Positions 40,736 to 53,465 of a stretch of DNA of 64,000 bases are shown piece after piece. Where the stretch lies: the NCBI GenBank assembly GCA_025331565.1, contig JAFREQ010000093.1, positions 2,619,140 to 2,683,139 on the forward strand, given 5' to 3'. A program made the translations under genes and the position numbers. The DNA is from Holacanthus passer (lineage: Eukaryota; Chordata; Actinopteri; Pomacanthidae). A model generated the notes under the pieces. It saw only the letters and a program-made list of their open reading frames with translations, did no database searches and was not told the origin of the DNA. The number at the start of each line of letters is the position of its first letter. Positions within the stretch are counted from its first letter, which is position 1.

Positions 40736-43700
40736 TGAGTCCCAGCTCGAACAGATTTATTTATCCTTTATGGATCAATATTTAGCTAAAGCAACATTTC
40801 AAAAGAGAATATAAAGCATATGGAGTAGTTTGCCCAGTATCACCAGAAATTATAGTTACATTGGACAATTCAGCGCCTCGTGATTTACATCCAGTTCCAA
40901 TGTTCAGTGCAAATGAGTTGATTATGTAGCCAGGTGGACAATAAGGTTGTGGAGATCAAGGATGGATGAGAACCAAACTTTGAGTTGCATATCTCAAATC
41001 AAAAGGTGCTCTGTGGATTTTTCTTGTGACCAACCAACATTGTGTTTTCATTCAGTGTCGCTCACCAAAGCGCATTGTGTGCATCTTTGCAATCTAGCAA
41101 ACGTGAATGAATGCATTTCCTTTCATCATTTGCAAAACCAAATTTAAAACATTGAAACTTGCACTGTTAACTTGCTCACAATCCTCTTCTTCCCTGCCCA
41201 TTTCTGCCAGTGGTTGAATAGTGGAATAGTGTGAAACCATTAAAAGGAAATGTGCATCACTGCAACTGCATCCACCTTAATTCATGTGCACGAGAAACTA
41301 GTGGTCAAAAACTCCACACGAAACCTTTAATGTATCATTTGTTTAGCCACAATCTTTCCCAAACCTTAACCACGCTGCAGCTGCCATGTCCAGATGTTGT
41401 AGAAACATTTGAAAAGACGTTGGCATCAGCTGAACATAAATGTTCTTATCTGGCTGTAGGGTTGTTTGCTGATACTTCTGCGGCGTCTGGATCGGGTATC
41501 TCTCAACACCTACTTGTTAAATTACCAGGGAATTTTATCTACACGATCCCCAGAAGATGAGTCCTGATTTAATGAACCACTAGGAATTCAGTGACCACCG
41601 TCCATTGACTCTTCCCCTTTGATGAACTCGAAGCATTGCAAAGACTCGGGGCCACTTGTGCACAATAAAATCTCTAATGGACAGATTGCTGCTAAATACA
41701 CAGCAGTTTTGTCTGAGTAGGAATTAATTAAGTTTTAGCTGTTGCTCGAACCACCACAACAGCAGATGGATGTGTTGAACGCTATCAGACCGTGGTGATT
41801 GTGTTTACTTTTTATTCACGTTGCCTGAAAAGAAGAGTGTTGCAGTGCAATCATTAACATCTAAAGTTATATTTAAAGCTCACTTTCTTTTATTCACTTT
41901 GTGATCAGACAGTGACGATGTGGTGATCGTGCAGCGGAGCAGCTTTGTTAGATGTCAGTTAAGATTATGATGTCGACAATGGCGTCGTGACCTTGTTGGA
42001 GAAAACACTCATACTACGTTATTGGGCCCTTTCACATCATACTGCTTTGCTCCAGACTGTCTGACTTTTCAGAATAAAAGTACATTTTGAGGGCACATAA
42101 TAAGACCTGAGGTGATTTATGATGAAACGAGCACATTATCCAACTCAGACTATGAGAATCACACTATTAAATTGTCATTTAAAAGAAGAGGCAGCACAGA
42201 GGGACATGAATATTGGGGGGGAAAAATGGGAATAAGTGCGTAGAATTAGCAAGAAATGTGGAAACAAAGGAACCAAAACAAACATACATTATGGTGCTTT
42301 ATTAAAATCCCACTCACTTATCCGAGCTAAGTTAACCGAGAGCAACAGCAGACCACCGTTAATTTACTTTCTCTTTTACTTTTCATAAAAGAAAATACTA
42401 ATTAAGATCCGAATAATATGAGCAGCAGATAACAGCTTGGGACAAACAGACATCATATCTGCCATCCCCCAGACGTCAGCCGGAGCGAAACACAATCAAT
42501 AGCTTAAAGGCGGATAAGACAAACCGAGGCACCGAGCAGGGACGGAGAGAGTTGTTAGTGTAGTTATTGAGCTGGAAACTAACCGTGTGTGTTGGAGGGA
42601 ATGTCTGAGATCGAGCCCCGGAGGGTAGAGACGTGGAGATAAAAGTTGGGCGATATCAGCAAAGAGCCGCCGCCACCTAATCTGGTGACAAATGCAATAT
42701 GGGCCCATCAACAATAAGTGTCATGTGTAGGAGAGTAATGGAGGTAATTCCTCTTATTTTTGAGGTTGTTTTTGTCCTGGATGGAGCGATCGATCACTAT
42801 CCAGGAGCGTTTGATAATAACAGAAAAAGATTAACCCCTAAACCTTTATTTGAGCCTTTGTGGTTTTCATCAGAAAAGCAGCACAGGAGCTGATGTATGG
42901 GAGGGAAAAAAATGTGGAATGAGCAACAGCTTTTACAGCCTTTTTCTATGAGGAGACACAGAGTGGACAATTTCTTAACATCACATACATTCATATACTG
43001 CCAACATCCAAAATTGCCTGGATGGGATTAAGTCGCTTTAGGACAGTTCAGGTTCAGTTTCCCAGACAGAGATTAAGCTGAATCTTATTTTCAGGATTTT
43101 TTAAATGGAATTCTGTCTATATGTTTTTTCTTCTCCGATAGGTTTAAACCCTGTTTGGGAGATAGGGCCTTTAGGCTTCACTTCTTTGTCCAGCTCAGTG
43201 TAATGATAAAGGACGGCTTATAGTTTTCATATCATAGTGGTTTGGTCCAGACTTTCAGACTTTTCATTTGGATCAGAAGCAAAATTACAGATGTGAACCT
43301 CCTCAAGACCAAACAATCGCACCTCATTCCGATGGAGAAATGTGGTCTCCGTTTCTAGCGTGACAACATTTTGTCGGTTGGTTCAACTTTCTGACCGTTC
43401 ATCGTCAGAACATGGGAAGACGGAGGAGACATTTTATTATTACTCAAACCAGATGAGGGAGAAATTGAATTGACAAAAGGCCAACATCAGACGCACGCCT
43501 GTCTACGAACCAATCAACTGCGAGTATAGGGAGACGCAGCTAATGTAGGCGATGACGACAGGATGTAGGCGGACATGTATAGTTCTTTCTCACATAACGG
43601 CAAAAGAAATAGGATCAGATGCAATAAAAACCTTGGTTTGGACTCTCAGGTGTGAACAGGCCTTGTGTTGTTTTGATTGATGTTGCCTGTGTTTCCATTT

Positions 43701-44019
43701 TTTTGTCTACAACTGGTGTATTTGCTGTGTCGACTGAGCATCCAACATGTGGAGGATTTCGACAGGAGGGTGCCCCGTCAGTGACTCTGTAGTTTTACTG
43801 CTGTACGTTTAAAGGCCTGTTCACTCCTTAGTTGCCCATTAAGCCACAGAACAGTGAGGATTTGGCCACTGATGGAAAGTCGGGTGACAGAGCAGCTTCA
43901 GAGACGCTGCAGCTGACTCGTTAAATACGGCCACGTCGCTCCTGTACAATCGATACCTTTGTTACACAACAACAAATTGTGCGTCTGTGTTCTCATGTGT
44001 AACTCGGTGTGCGTTTTGG
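40736..44019. other. Intergenic, nothing recognised
   Basis: No credible gene. Short frames such as 41231-41560 and 42699-42893 show no family match or splice-supported continuity. Confidence 0.45.
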
Positions 44020-44240
44020 TGCACGCCCGTCTTATCTCGCCGTTCCCTGTGGCGCGGTCACGTGACCGGATCGATGGGATCGATGGGGTTGTAATGAGCG
44101 AGCGGGGGAGGGGCGCAGAGCCCCTCAACGGGAGTCAACGCTGCAGCTGTGACAATTCACTCCGGTTAAAGCGCCGAGTGGAAACGAGCCGAGGCCGCGA
44201 TGAAGGAAGGTGACGGAGGCGTGGAGGAAAGGAGGGGTCA
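44020..44240. promoter_or_regulatory. CpG-rich patch, possible promoter or enhancer
   Basis: By hand I count roughly two dozen CpG in about 220-250 bases, against very few in the AT-rich flanks. It includes GGCGCGGTCACGTGACCGG, GCGCCGAGTGGAAACGAGCC and GAGGCCGCGATGAAGG. No TATA box or clear first exon was assigned. The 84-aa frame across it is not recognisable. Confidence 0.4.
44055..44068. promoter_or_regulatory. Perfect 14-bp palindrome containing CLEAR-type E-box
   Basis: CGGTCACGTGACCG is its own reverse complement. The core GTCACGTGAC is the optimal CLEAR motif bound by the MiT/TFE factors TFEB, TFE3 and MITF (established motif). It is followed by two tandem GATCGATGG units. Confidence 0.55.
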
Positions 44241-47200
44241 ACAGTAAGATGGATGACTGATCAGTTGATCAAAAAGCATTATTCCTGCATCGATCTGCTT
44301 GTTAACTTCCTCTCGGGCGTGTCACATGCTGAGCGCAGGGTTTTTAACTGCACATTTATCAGTACCTGCTCCGTGTGGATTTGTCAGCTGCATCACATTT
44401 GGTCACGCAGAAGAAAGCACATTAATACTGTGAAGTATTTGATTTGTGACACTTTTACACACGTTCAAACTGCAGCTCAGTCCGGCGAGAAAAGACTGTC
44501 AGGTTCAATTACAGCCTGCAATCAAATACACTGTGGCTGGACTGATGTGTGAAAATATATGTACTGTTTATATGTTTAAAACCTCCATCAGGAATATGAA
44601 TGTGATTTATTTATTTCATTAGACGATGCCACAGTCAGCAATTTTCAAGAGCTTTGTTTTCATCTGCTTATTGTGTGAAATCTTTGCAGGATTAAACTCA
44701 ACGCAAAATTCAAATTAAACTGTTTGTACAATCATCTAAATATTAAAGCACATGTGACATCATGGTAATTTTCAGTTGCATATAGTATTCAGCAATATTT
44801 CTGTATCCCATGATCTGCTTTATTCTGAATACTACTTCAAAACAAGAAAAATCGGCATATCACCGTGTTTTCATGATGCTTTTACTCTTTGCAGATTTAA
44901 CTATTGTTGCACTCGCACTGAACTAAACTGAGAAACGTACATGCACACGTCTGATGAATGGTCCATGATGTTTCGGGGACTCATGCAGCTGCGCATCTCT
45001 GCAGACCTCGTGGACTTCCTCGTCATCTTCCTCGTCGACGTGCGTCCTCCAGATGAAGGATGCGTCTGGCTGCTCCCCAGGATTTCCCCGGCTTGTTGCT
45101 TTGATTAATTCTCTGTAGCTAATCAGTCAAGTTAATTCCCACGGGTGTGAAATGAAACCAGTCACCTGAAGAAGAACGGGCACATGCTGCACCTGAGCAC
45201 ATGCATGGCCCCGTGTGCACACATGCATATATTCGCTCACGAACACTAATTAACCTGGTGGTGGAGCAGTTCACTGACTTCATCATTTATACACTTCTTA
45301 TGCTCATTTTTTTACATGTCTGCAACTATGACTGCTCCTGTTTGGTGCTCATGTCATTTCATTGTTCCTGTTACAAGCACTTCTAAATAATTCATTTATA
45401 CATTTTACTAGTCATTATAAAACTGTTACCGTTTCTGTGTCTGCACAAAACTGGAATTCTTGCACACGTATGATCAACACAAGTCAAATAATGTTCCTGC
45501 TGAATGTTCACTGACACCAGGTATTTACATATGGTGCCTCCTTAACATGGGTCTTCTTGTTAGACCTCGTCGACTGAACTTTTTTCCAGGCCTGAACGGA
45601 TGAAACTCTAACGTATTTCATAAGATGAGTTTACAGATCTGGAAAACAAACACAGTTTTACATAACAGAACTTGAATTTTCTTGTTTTCTTTAACAGCTG
45701 CTGCAGTAAAACACCACATACTCATTAATGCAGCAATGATATTAATTTAAAATCATCATATATAATAATGAATCACTGACAAGGACCGGGTATCTTTACA
45801 CTTGATACTTAAAGTATTAAAGTATTATTAGTTTTTCTCGTTTGACTATATTCCTTTTTTCACTGTATCACATACGTTGTGTAAAGAGTTTCCTTAAGTG
45901 GAGAGTGGATAATATATAGGTTACTTTTGTGCATATACATATTTCATATTTTACACATCTGGCCCCCAGGTCTGGGATAAAACCTTTGATTCCGGCGCTG
46001 ATGAGAAACCTCCACGGTCCTAATTAAACAGACTCACGATGCCGAGTAAAGCGGCTCCTCGGAGGAAACTTTCACATGTGAAGTTTGCGTACGGTTGTTA
46101 TCATCATAGTGAATATTCTGCACTTTTCAAATAATTTTTTTTAAAATCCTAATGAGCGCTGCAGCAGTGATGTATATTCAAAGACACAATGTAAAGTAGT
46201 TTTAACTGCATTTTAAAACTAATATACTTTTTAAAGAAACTTCCAATAATAACACTGGGCTGTATTAATCCTTTATTAGCAACACTGCTTTTGCTCTAAT
46301 CATCCAGATTTATGAACGGCGAGACTAAGCAGTGTTTTGTTTATTTCTAAGTGTGCCATTTAATTAAAGCTATGGATGGGTGTCCGGAATCAATGAGCCA
46401 AACGTGAATCAGAAGCCTCAGAGGGCAAATTTACAGCCGAGAAAATCCATTTAAACGTGCGGCACAGCTGATTATATGTTATTATAGACTTAACCTGAGG
46501 CTGGGATCCACAGGATGCAATTCTGTGCATGCATTTATATTTAATATCCTCATTCCGTCCTCTTACAAGAGCCGTAATTCGGTATAATGACTCGTGGATA
46601 TATGCTCATCTTAAGGAATTCCTCTTCTCATGATATGGACTGTAATTACTTTGAATCATTTCCACCTCGTGTGAAAGAGATTAAGGAGATTTGTGCAATT
46701 GTGTGCGTGTCCTTTTCTTCCTTATCGGCTTAAAAATGGAATTATAATCACATTTTTGCTAATTGTGTTTTGTATATTACCTCCTGCACGGTGATGTTCT
46801 AGTTCCAGAGCAGAATTATCTTTATCGACGACGCCGATGTCGGCGAAGACGAACCCATTTGCACGGCAGCTTTTAAACTTGAAGTGTCTGACTATATCGG
46901 CGCTGGTTTTGGATACTCAGCAAAACAGCATCTTATTACATTCACCATGCGACGCTCATCCCTCTCATCCTCCCTGCTTTGTGTTTTATCTCCAAAATTA
47001 GCGAGGGCGCCGCACTCGCTCAGAGGTTGAGAAGTTTTTGGAGATTACTCCACCGCAGATTAAACCGTTCCTGCTTTTTATCGAGCAACTCGCATTTGAG
47101 GAGGGGGGGGAATCACAAGCTTGCAGTATGTATATATCATGAATCCTGGTCCGCTGATCCACCAGGGAGCTCCAGCGAGCCGGAGATTTAAATGGTGGAG

Positions 47201-49045
47201 AAAGAAAAAAAAAAATCGGAAACAAACATGGAGGAATTTACCATCAGTGCATCTGTGTGGAGACGTCAACTCAGATAGTAACACACAACATACTGATGTC
47301 GGAGGAAGCACATAATGAAGCCTGAACTACACATGATACACATATTACACACACCTCTATAATAAGACGTGTTCCCCTGAGAAATCCACAGCGAGATGAT
47401 GGATGGTTCGCTGCTGGTAACGGCTCTCTCTTACATACCTTCCTCTTTTTTTTTTTACATCTCTCCATCTTTGACCTGCTGCCTTCACTTTCCTCCTTCC
47501 CCTATCAAACGTCCTTCGCTGTACTCTCTCTTTGACCTTCTCTCTCCATCTGTCATTTCCACTTTTCCTCTGACTGATCTCTCCATATATTTCCTCCTCT
47601 CCCTCCATATCGCCCCGTATATTTCTCTCCACCTCCTCATCTCGCAGCCATTATACATGCAACCATCCTCAGCTCCCTTCGATCCCTCCTCTTCCTCTGA
47701 TTGTCTCCTTTACTCTCATCTTCCTCTACACACTTCACCATCCTTCTCTCTATCTCATTATCTCTCCCTCACGATTCGTCTGGTCTCTATTTTAGTAATT
47801 ACAACCACAGGATTACTCTATCGCAGAAACCAGTGCAAGCCTAATGACGTTTTGTCTTTGTAATGGCTCTCTCATCTTCTTTATTCGTGGCCTTTCTGCA
47901 CATATTTACCATAGCGACACATCAGTGATAGTTTATCTTTAGTGACGCTCAAACTGAGCATAAATAGACTTTAGTGGCGATGCAATAACACTGAGAGTCA
48001 GTGAAGCGGAAACACACCAGAAGCAGATTTGCTCGAGGTGGCTCAAAGGCGAACGCACGTCCACGCAAGTTGAAAATGGTGAATCTTGACTTGAATCAGA
48101 GGCTTTGCGCGAAAGAAAAAACGGGGAACAGTTTAAATTTCAGATCATTCAATCTCAGCTGCCACACAAACACAAAGTTGCTACTGTTAATGTCTGTTCA
48201 ATCTGGTGTTTGTGTGAAATAAACACAGACTGAGCAAATAGTTCGGTGGTCAAATTTACCCAGAATTCAATCAAATAAAGCCAAATCACTCAAAGTGGGA
48301 CAGTCAATCATACTGTGGAAACCATCAAATCTTAAAGATGTACTAAGACTTTCTGCCATCTAAAGCCATTAATATTCCAGTTTTTGGACTTAACCAACAC
48401 CTTTCGTCACAATGATGAATGAAGATGATGAGACGAGATGATGATGAGATTAGACATAATAATTCGACCCATGAGATGAGACGAACTCCAGGTGAAAAGA
48501 TCTCGCCACCTTTTGTTTTTGCCTCTTTTCTCTTTAATCTCTTTCAGCCTCGACTCTCTGACTCGTCCACCAACAAGATCTAACAGTGACTGTCCATAAC
48601 TGATTCACTAGCTGGCTAAGGTTGCACACGAGGTCGAGGACTTTCTTTGCCCTGAGGCAGGCCTTGCAGGCAGTGCAGGGACTTCTGGAAATAGTGGCAG
48701 TTTGGGCCAGTGAGCGCTGACCTCCTCTTCTTCTACTGTAAATAAACCGGTTTAAAACCGATGGTCTTCGTGACAGGTCGAAGCAAGTCAGTTAGTAAAA
48801 TATAACACAATTAGAATTGTTGTTTGAACAAAATACTGTTAATGAGCGGCTGGAAGCTTCTGTATATTTATAAAGATCTGGAAACACTCAATCAACTGAT
48901 ATCAACCTCCTGCTGATATGAGCTGATCCTAATGTCATCCAGCTGCTTCTCGTACAGTTCACATAAATGTGTCATGGCTGCCGTCCAAGGAGCCGATCCC
49001 GAGACTTCAAGGTCGGTTTCAGTGTTACTCTCCAAAACACAATGC

Positions 49046-49083
49046 ATGTGTGTGTGTGTGCGAGAGTGTGTGTGTGTGTGTGT
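49046..49083. repeat. (TG)n microsatellite
   Basis: Two TG tracts split by CGAGAG. Confidence 0.95.
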
Positions 49084-50778
49084 CCTTGAGATTAAACAAA
49101 CGTGTTGAATGCATTTTTCTTGAAATTTGAAAACCCTGTGTGAAATACAACAGCTCATTGAAGGCTTGCTATATTTCCACTCCTGAGCTCCTGGTTGTTT
49201 TCTACCCACAGAAAGACTTCACACAGAAAATGGCTGAACTCTTTGTTGTTATCTGTCTTAATCAGGACAACAGTTTGGTTCTATTTGAAAAGTGTTTTTG
49301 TATTTTGTGTCACTTTTATGAACAGTAAACTAGAAGCAGACAATCGTTATTGGATGTGATAAAAAAAACCTCTAACTCCAATTTCACTATTGACAAGTTT
49401 TACATCCCGGCAGCTACTTTGTACATCAGACCCAAAGTTTAATTCCCTCCTCCCTTCGTTCATCAGACAGCTCACACTTCATCTCTTCTCTCACTCTCTA
49501 GTTCCAGTTTTGACAATAAATGTGTGCAGGTGAGAATAAAGTTGAGCGCCTGTATGTTTTAAAATTATTCAATCACCAGACTTTCCAGCGACGTCTGTGG
49601 TTGATGCTCCTCTTATGCGACGCCACACAAACACTGTTTAAGGTTCCCTCTCAGAGACACATTATCGTCCATCACTGTGAGCAGAGGGGACGACAGTCGA
49701 GCTGCTGAGTCTGCTGCCTGGCATTTTTCTGACGGGCCGCCTGAACCAGAGTTTCACCTGCGTGTTAACCTTAACACAGTTAAAGGGAGCTTTGACGAGG
49801 CTGCGTGGGCTTTTCCAGCCTCGCTGTTCTTCACGCAGACTTTCTTACAGCCACTTAAGACGTCCCGTCGAACGCTCAATCAGGCGACTGACAAAACGTG
49901 GACACCGATACGAACGTGAAAAGATACGAACGCGTGTTTGCTGTGACAAACCATCCAGCTGAGGCAGCCGTCAACGCTGGGGAAGCTGCTTTAAAAGAAT
50001 CATCATCACCAAATGGCTTTTCTTCCTGATGGAGGGAAAACAAAACCTTAAACCTGAGAGAAGACAGGTATTATCCTTAAGTGCTTTACTTAAAAGGCAT
50101 CTTTTTCTAGTGATTACTGACGGCAGGGAGTGCATTATTCAAATTGTCTGTCCACATTTTCTCAGCATGTCTCAGCGACTCCCGTCTGGTTAATGTGGCT
50201 CAGATAGAGCTTCTTCACGTTTTACTGAAAAAAAGCAACAAGTCACGTTTAAGTTTGAGCTTTATTTATTCCCGGTGGACATTTTAACGTGCCGTATTTA
50301 AAGAGGCATAAAAAGACAACAAAACATTGGTCCATAAATTATCTATCAAGTCACCACTGTAAAGTGTTCACGCAGAGTTTTAGACATCCAGCAGACCATT
50401 AAATGACTGTAATCAACATCTTGTCAGTGAGCTTTGGGGAAGTTCACCATCTGTGCTGTTCACCCATCAAGGCCACATAAAGAAGCACAGTGGAAAAACT
50501 GGGCCGATTTCCTGTTCAATGAATAAAAGCTACATTTACTCAGATGCCAAGAAGTAGTTTAAAACGACATTAGGCTGAATTTAACTGATTGATTTATTAA
50601 ATTATAACCAATATTTGTACAAAACAAAATCTGATCATATTGTCTATCTGTCTAATAGCAGGAAACATACGTTGGGTTGTGGCCTAGCAAAATCCTAAAA
50701 ATCCAAAAGACAAAATTATCTAAAAATCTTTCAAAGACTTTTCATTTGTGTCATTAAAACTAGTTCTAGGAAAAAACA

Positions 50779-50801
50779 TAAACAAACAAACAAACAAACA
50801 T
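50779..50801. repeat. (CAAA)n microsatellite
   Basis: AAACAAACAAACAAACAAAC run of about five units. Confidence 0.9.
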
Positions 50802-51137
50802 GGAGCCTTAACCATGCTGGGGAGTAACAGCTCACCTTTGACCTTTGTTACTAACTCTGTGCTCTCCAGTGGACAAATTGTGGAGTGTTTTTAAATCTTT
50901 TTTTTTTTTGGTTAGGGTTAGGTTACCTCTGAGCTAAAATACGCTGCGAGTACGGACTATACACTGATCTGGTGATTTCATCCTTACAGCAGGAACATGT
51001 CAAACAACACCTGCAGACTGGCTTCATCGTGCTGAATCAGAACCTGATCAGCAGATCATTCTGAGGTTCAGAACCAGCGCAGTTTATTGTGCAACTGTGG
51101 AAACTGAGTGAAGAACAATAAGACAGATGGCGTCCAC

Positions 51138-51164
51138 AGAGAGAGAGAGAGAGAGAGAGAGAGA
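51138..51164. repeat. (GA)n microsatellite
   Basis: About 13 GA units. Confidence 0.95.
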
Positions 51165-53421
51165 ACAAATAAGGTGCATGAAGAAAACACAGTGAAAATA
51201 TAAAGATTTCTATTTCACAAAATATTTGTTTTAAAAATAACAAAACCTCTGGAACCTCTTCATAATTCAGTTTTGCTCCCAGCTAATCCACTGCAGACTT
51301 CAACTGTCTGCCCTCCACCACAAAGTAGTATTTACTTGTTTTAGAAATGTTATTTTCATCGCTTGAAAAAAAACACAAGTTTCCTTCCTACTCAATCTGT
51401 CCCGAGGTGAATTTTGTGCAACAACAACATCAGCGTGCTCATTTCTGCTTCCTTTCTCCTTATTGTTTCTGTCTCTGTATTACACGATACTTCAATGAAG
51501 ATGTTTCTTGCAAACAGAGGAGGAGGAATAAAAACAGGTTTTCATTACAGAGCTGCCATCGCTTCTGCTCGCCGGATCGGGGACGGACGTCCTCGCCGTC
51601 TCCGTCACACGCTCACAAGCAACAGCCGTGAATCTCTCCGGCTGATGAATGCAGGCTGCACGGGCCCGTGTTCACGGAGCAGAACCGTATTAATTAACAA
51701 CTGGAGCGAGTGCAGATGGTCGCGCCCACCGCCACCTATTGAACATGTGTGTCGGCTTCTTTGTGTGTATTTTCTGCTTCTGTGTGCTTCGCTCCATTGT
51801 AAAAGATTGTTAAAGATACTTAAGAGCATTGTGCTGTTGAAGTTACTCACCCACACAAGCTCTGACACAAATTGCAGTCTTTATGTCGACCGGTCGCGTC
51901 TGCTGTTTCTTGTCATTTCTTTCTCTTCTCCACTCGCAGAGATAAGATGTGATTTTATGGTTTAAGAGTAAATATAACAATAAATCATCTTGTTGCAGGA
52001 AGCTCAAACAGAACATTAACCAGCTCCCACACAGACACACACTGGGCCTGAAGAGTGACAAGACACTACAGCTAAACAAGTAAATCATGACTGCAGCCAT
52101 TTGAACACAAATTTTGCAAATCTGTGTCAGCCCTTTATATTTTTGCCTAAAGCTTGCAAACCTTGCATCCATTTAAACAATCAGCTGTGGAGCTGACGGC
52201 TCAATGCAGACGGGACCAGGACCTATAGTTGGCTCCTATACAGCCTATAGACTGTATGGACATGCAAGACAGATCCAAGAGGAAACAATGAAAAGAAATG
52301 TAGATTACAATGAGATGTGTTTTTCAGCACCATGGATGGATTTTGCCAATAATTTGCTCAAACCTCAGTCAGATAGATGATAAAACAGGAAGTAAGTAAA
52401 TCAAGAAGAGAATGCAAATGAAAGCACCGGTGACATTTAGTCTGATTGGATGTCACACAGCCGTATAGTCGACAGTCACATAATCAACCCACGCGTGACA
52501 ACAAACTCAAAGTGTGCAAGCGATGTGCGACCTGCCGTCACTATAATAACCCAGCACACACAGAGGTCTACAACTCAGCCATTGCTCACATGGCAGTTTT
52601 TTGCTGACGCGTCACGTAACAAGAAAAAAGTTCCAAAACAAAATTCAGCATCACTAACAAGTTAAATATCCATTTCATGCCTCTGTTTGTTCTTATTCTC
52701 TAATCCGTCTTCACAGCCAGCGAGGGACAGCAGCCCAGTTCTTGAACGCTTGCTGGGTTTGCCAAATGGCTCTAATTGGCTGGATGGCTGTTCAAGCAAT
52801 CTAACCTGACCAATAGATTTTCATGCACGGGGGACCTCGTTCTGCCAATGACTGCTTTTACAGGTTTTAGTTTCGTTTCATCAGCGACCTTCTGTGAAAC
52901 ACCCGTAACACCCTCGGATGCGACACTCCTGCACATTTGGCATCACTTCCTGCGAGAATACAGCAGACTGAGAAAATCGGAGCCCACAGGTGGAGGTGGC
53001 GCCGATGAGACACATTTTGAGCAGCAGCAGCCGAGTGGAAGCCAAAATCTGAGCAAGCGCATGTTGGCAGCCGGAGCTGGCTTCCCTCTCCTTTTAAATG
53101 TGAAAACGATATTTAGCTTCCAACACAGATCTTCAGCGTGTGCATATGGTTTACCATCAGTTCTCAAAACAGGAAGTTGGATGAAAATGATCAACGAGAC
53201 GAAATGAAGAGACGCCTGCTGTTATCAGAGTGAAGCATTTTCAGTCATATTAATCCTCTGAGCGAGAATCTGCAGACGTCACCAGAAAGCAACACAAAAA
53301 AAATAAAGAATTTGAGGAAATTATGTGACAGGAGGGAGAAGCTTGCATTTCAAAACATTCCTTTGCCCCACACACATACACACACACACTTAAATTGTCT
53401 TCCGGCACAGATTTCAAAGAG

Positions 53422-53465
53422 CTAATGAGCCTGAAAATACCACGCTTTACCTTTAATGAGAAAGC
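53422..53465. repeat. 44-bp duplicated non-coding element, copy 1
   Basis: Begins CTAATGAGCCTGAAAATACC, identical over 20 bases to 55695-55714. The next 24 bases match at 18 positions (TTTA.CTTTAAT..GAAAGC). It contains two TAAT homeodomain-type cores. It is not part of any transposon I can see. Confidence 0.75.

Larger units (their letters stand above)
44241..53421. other. Intergenic, no gene recognised
   Basis: AT-rich with scattered microsatellites. The stretch 46460-46720 is repeat-free and TAAT-rich and might be a conserved element. 51540-51740 is CpG-rich inside a 183-aa frame (51414-51965) with no recognisable domain. GGTTAGGGTTAGG at 50910 is a two-unit telomere-like run. Confidence 0.4.

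Noticed and set aside
47396..47863. 155-aa plus frame
   Set aside because: Lies in a CT-rich stretch giving Ser/Leu/Pro/Phe-rich low complexity; no domain or splice support.
51414..51965. 183-aa plus frame, the longest outside repeats
   Set aside because: No recognisable domain, mixed hydrophobic and basic segments, and a CpG-rich centre that reduces stop codons. Kept only as a note; transcript data could revive it.
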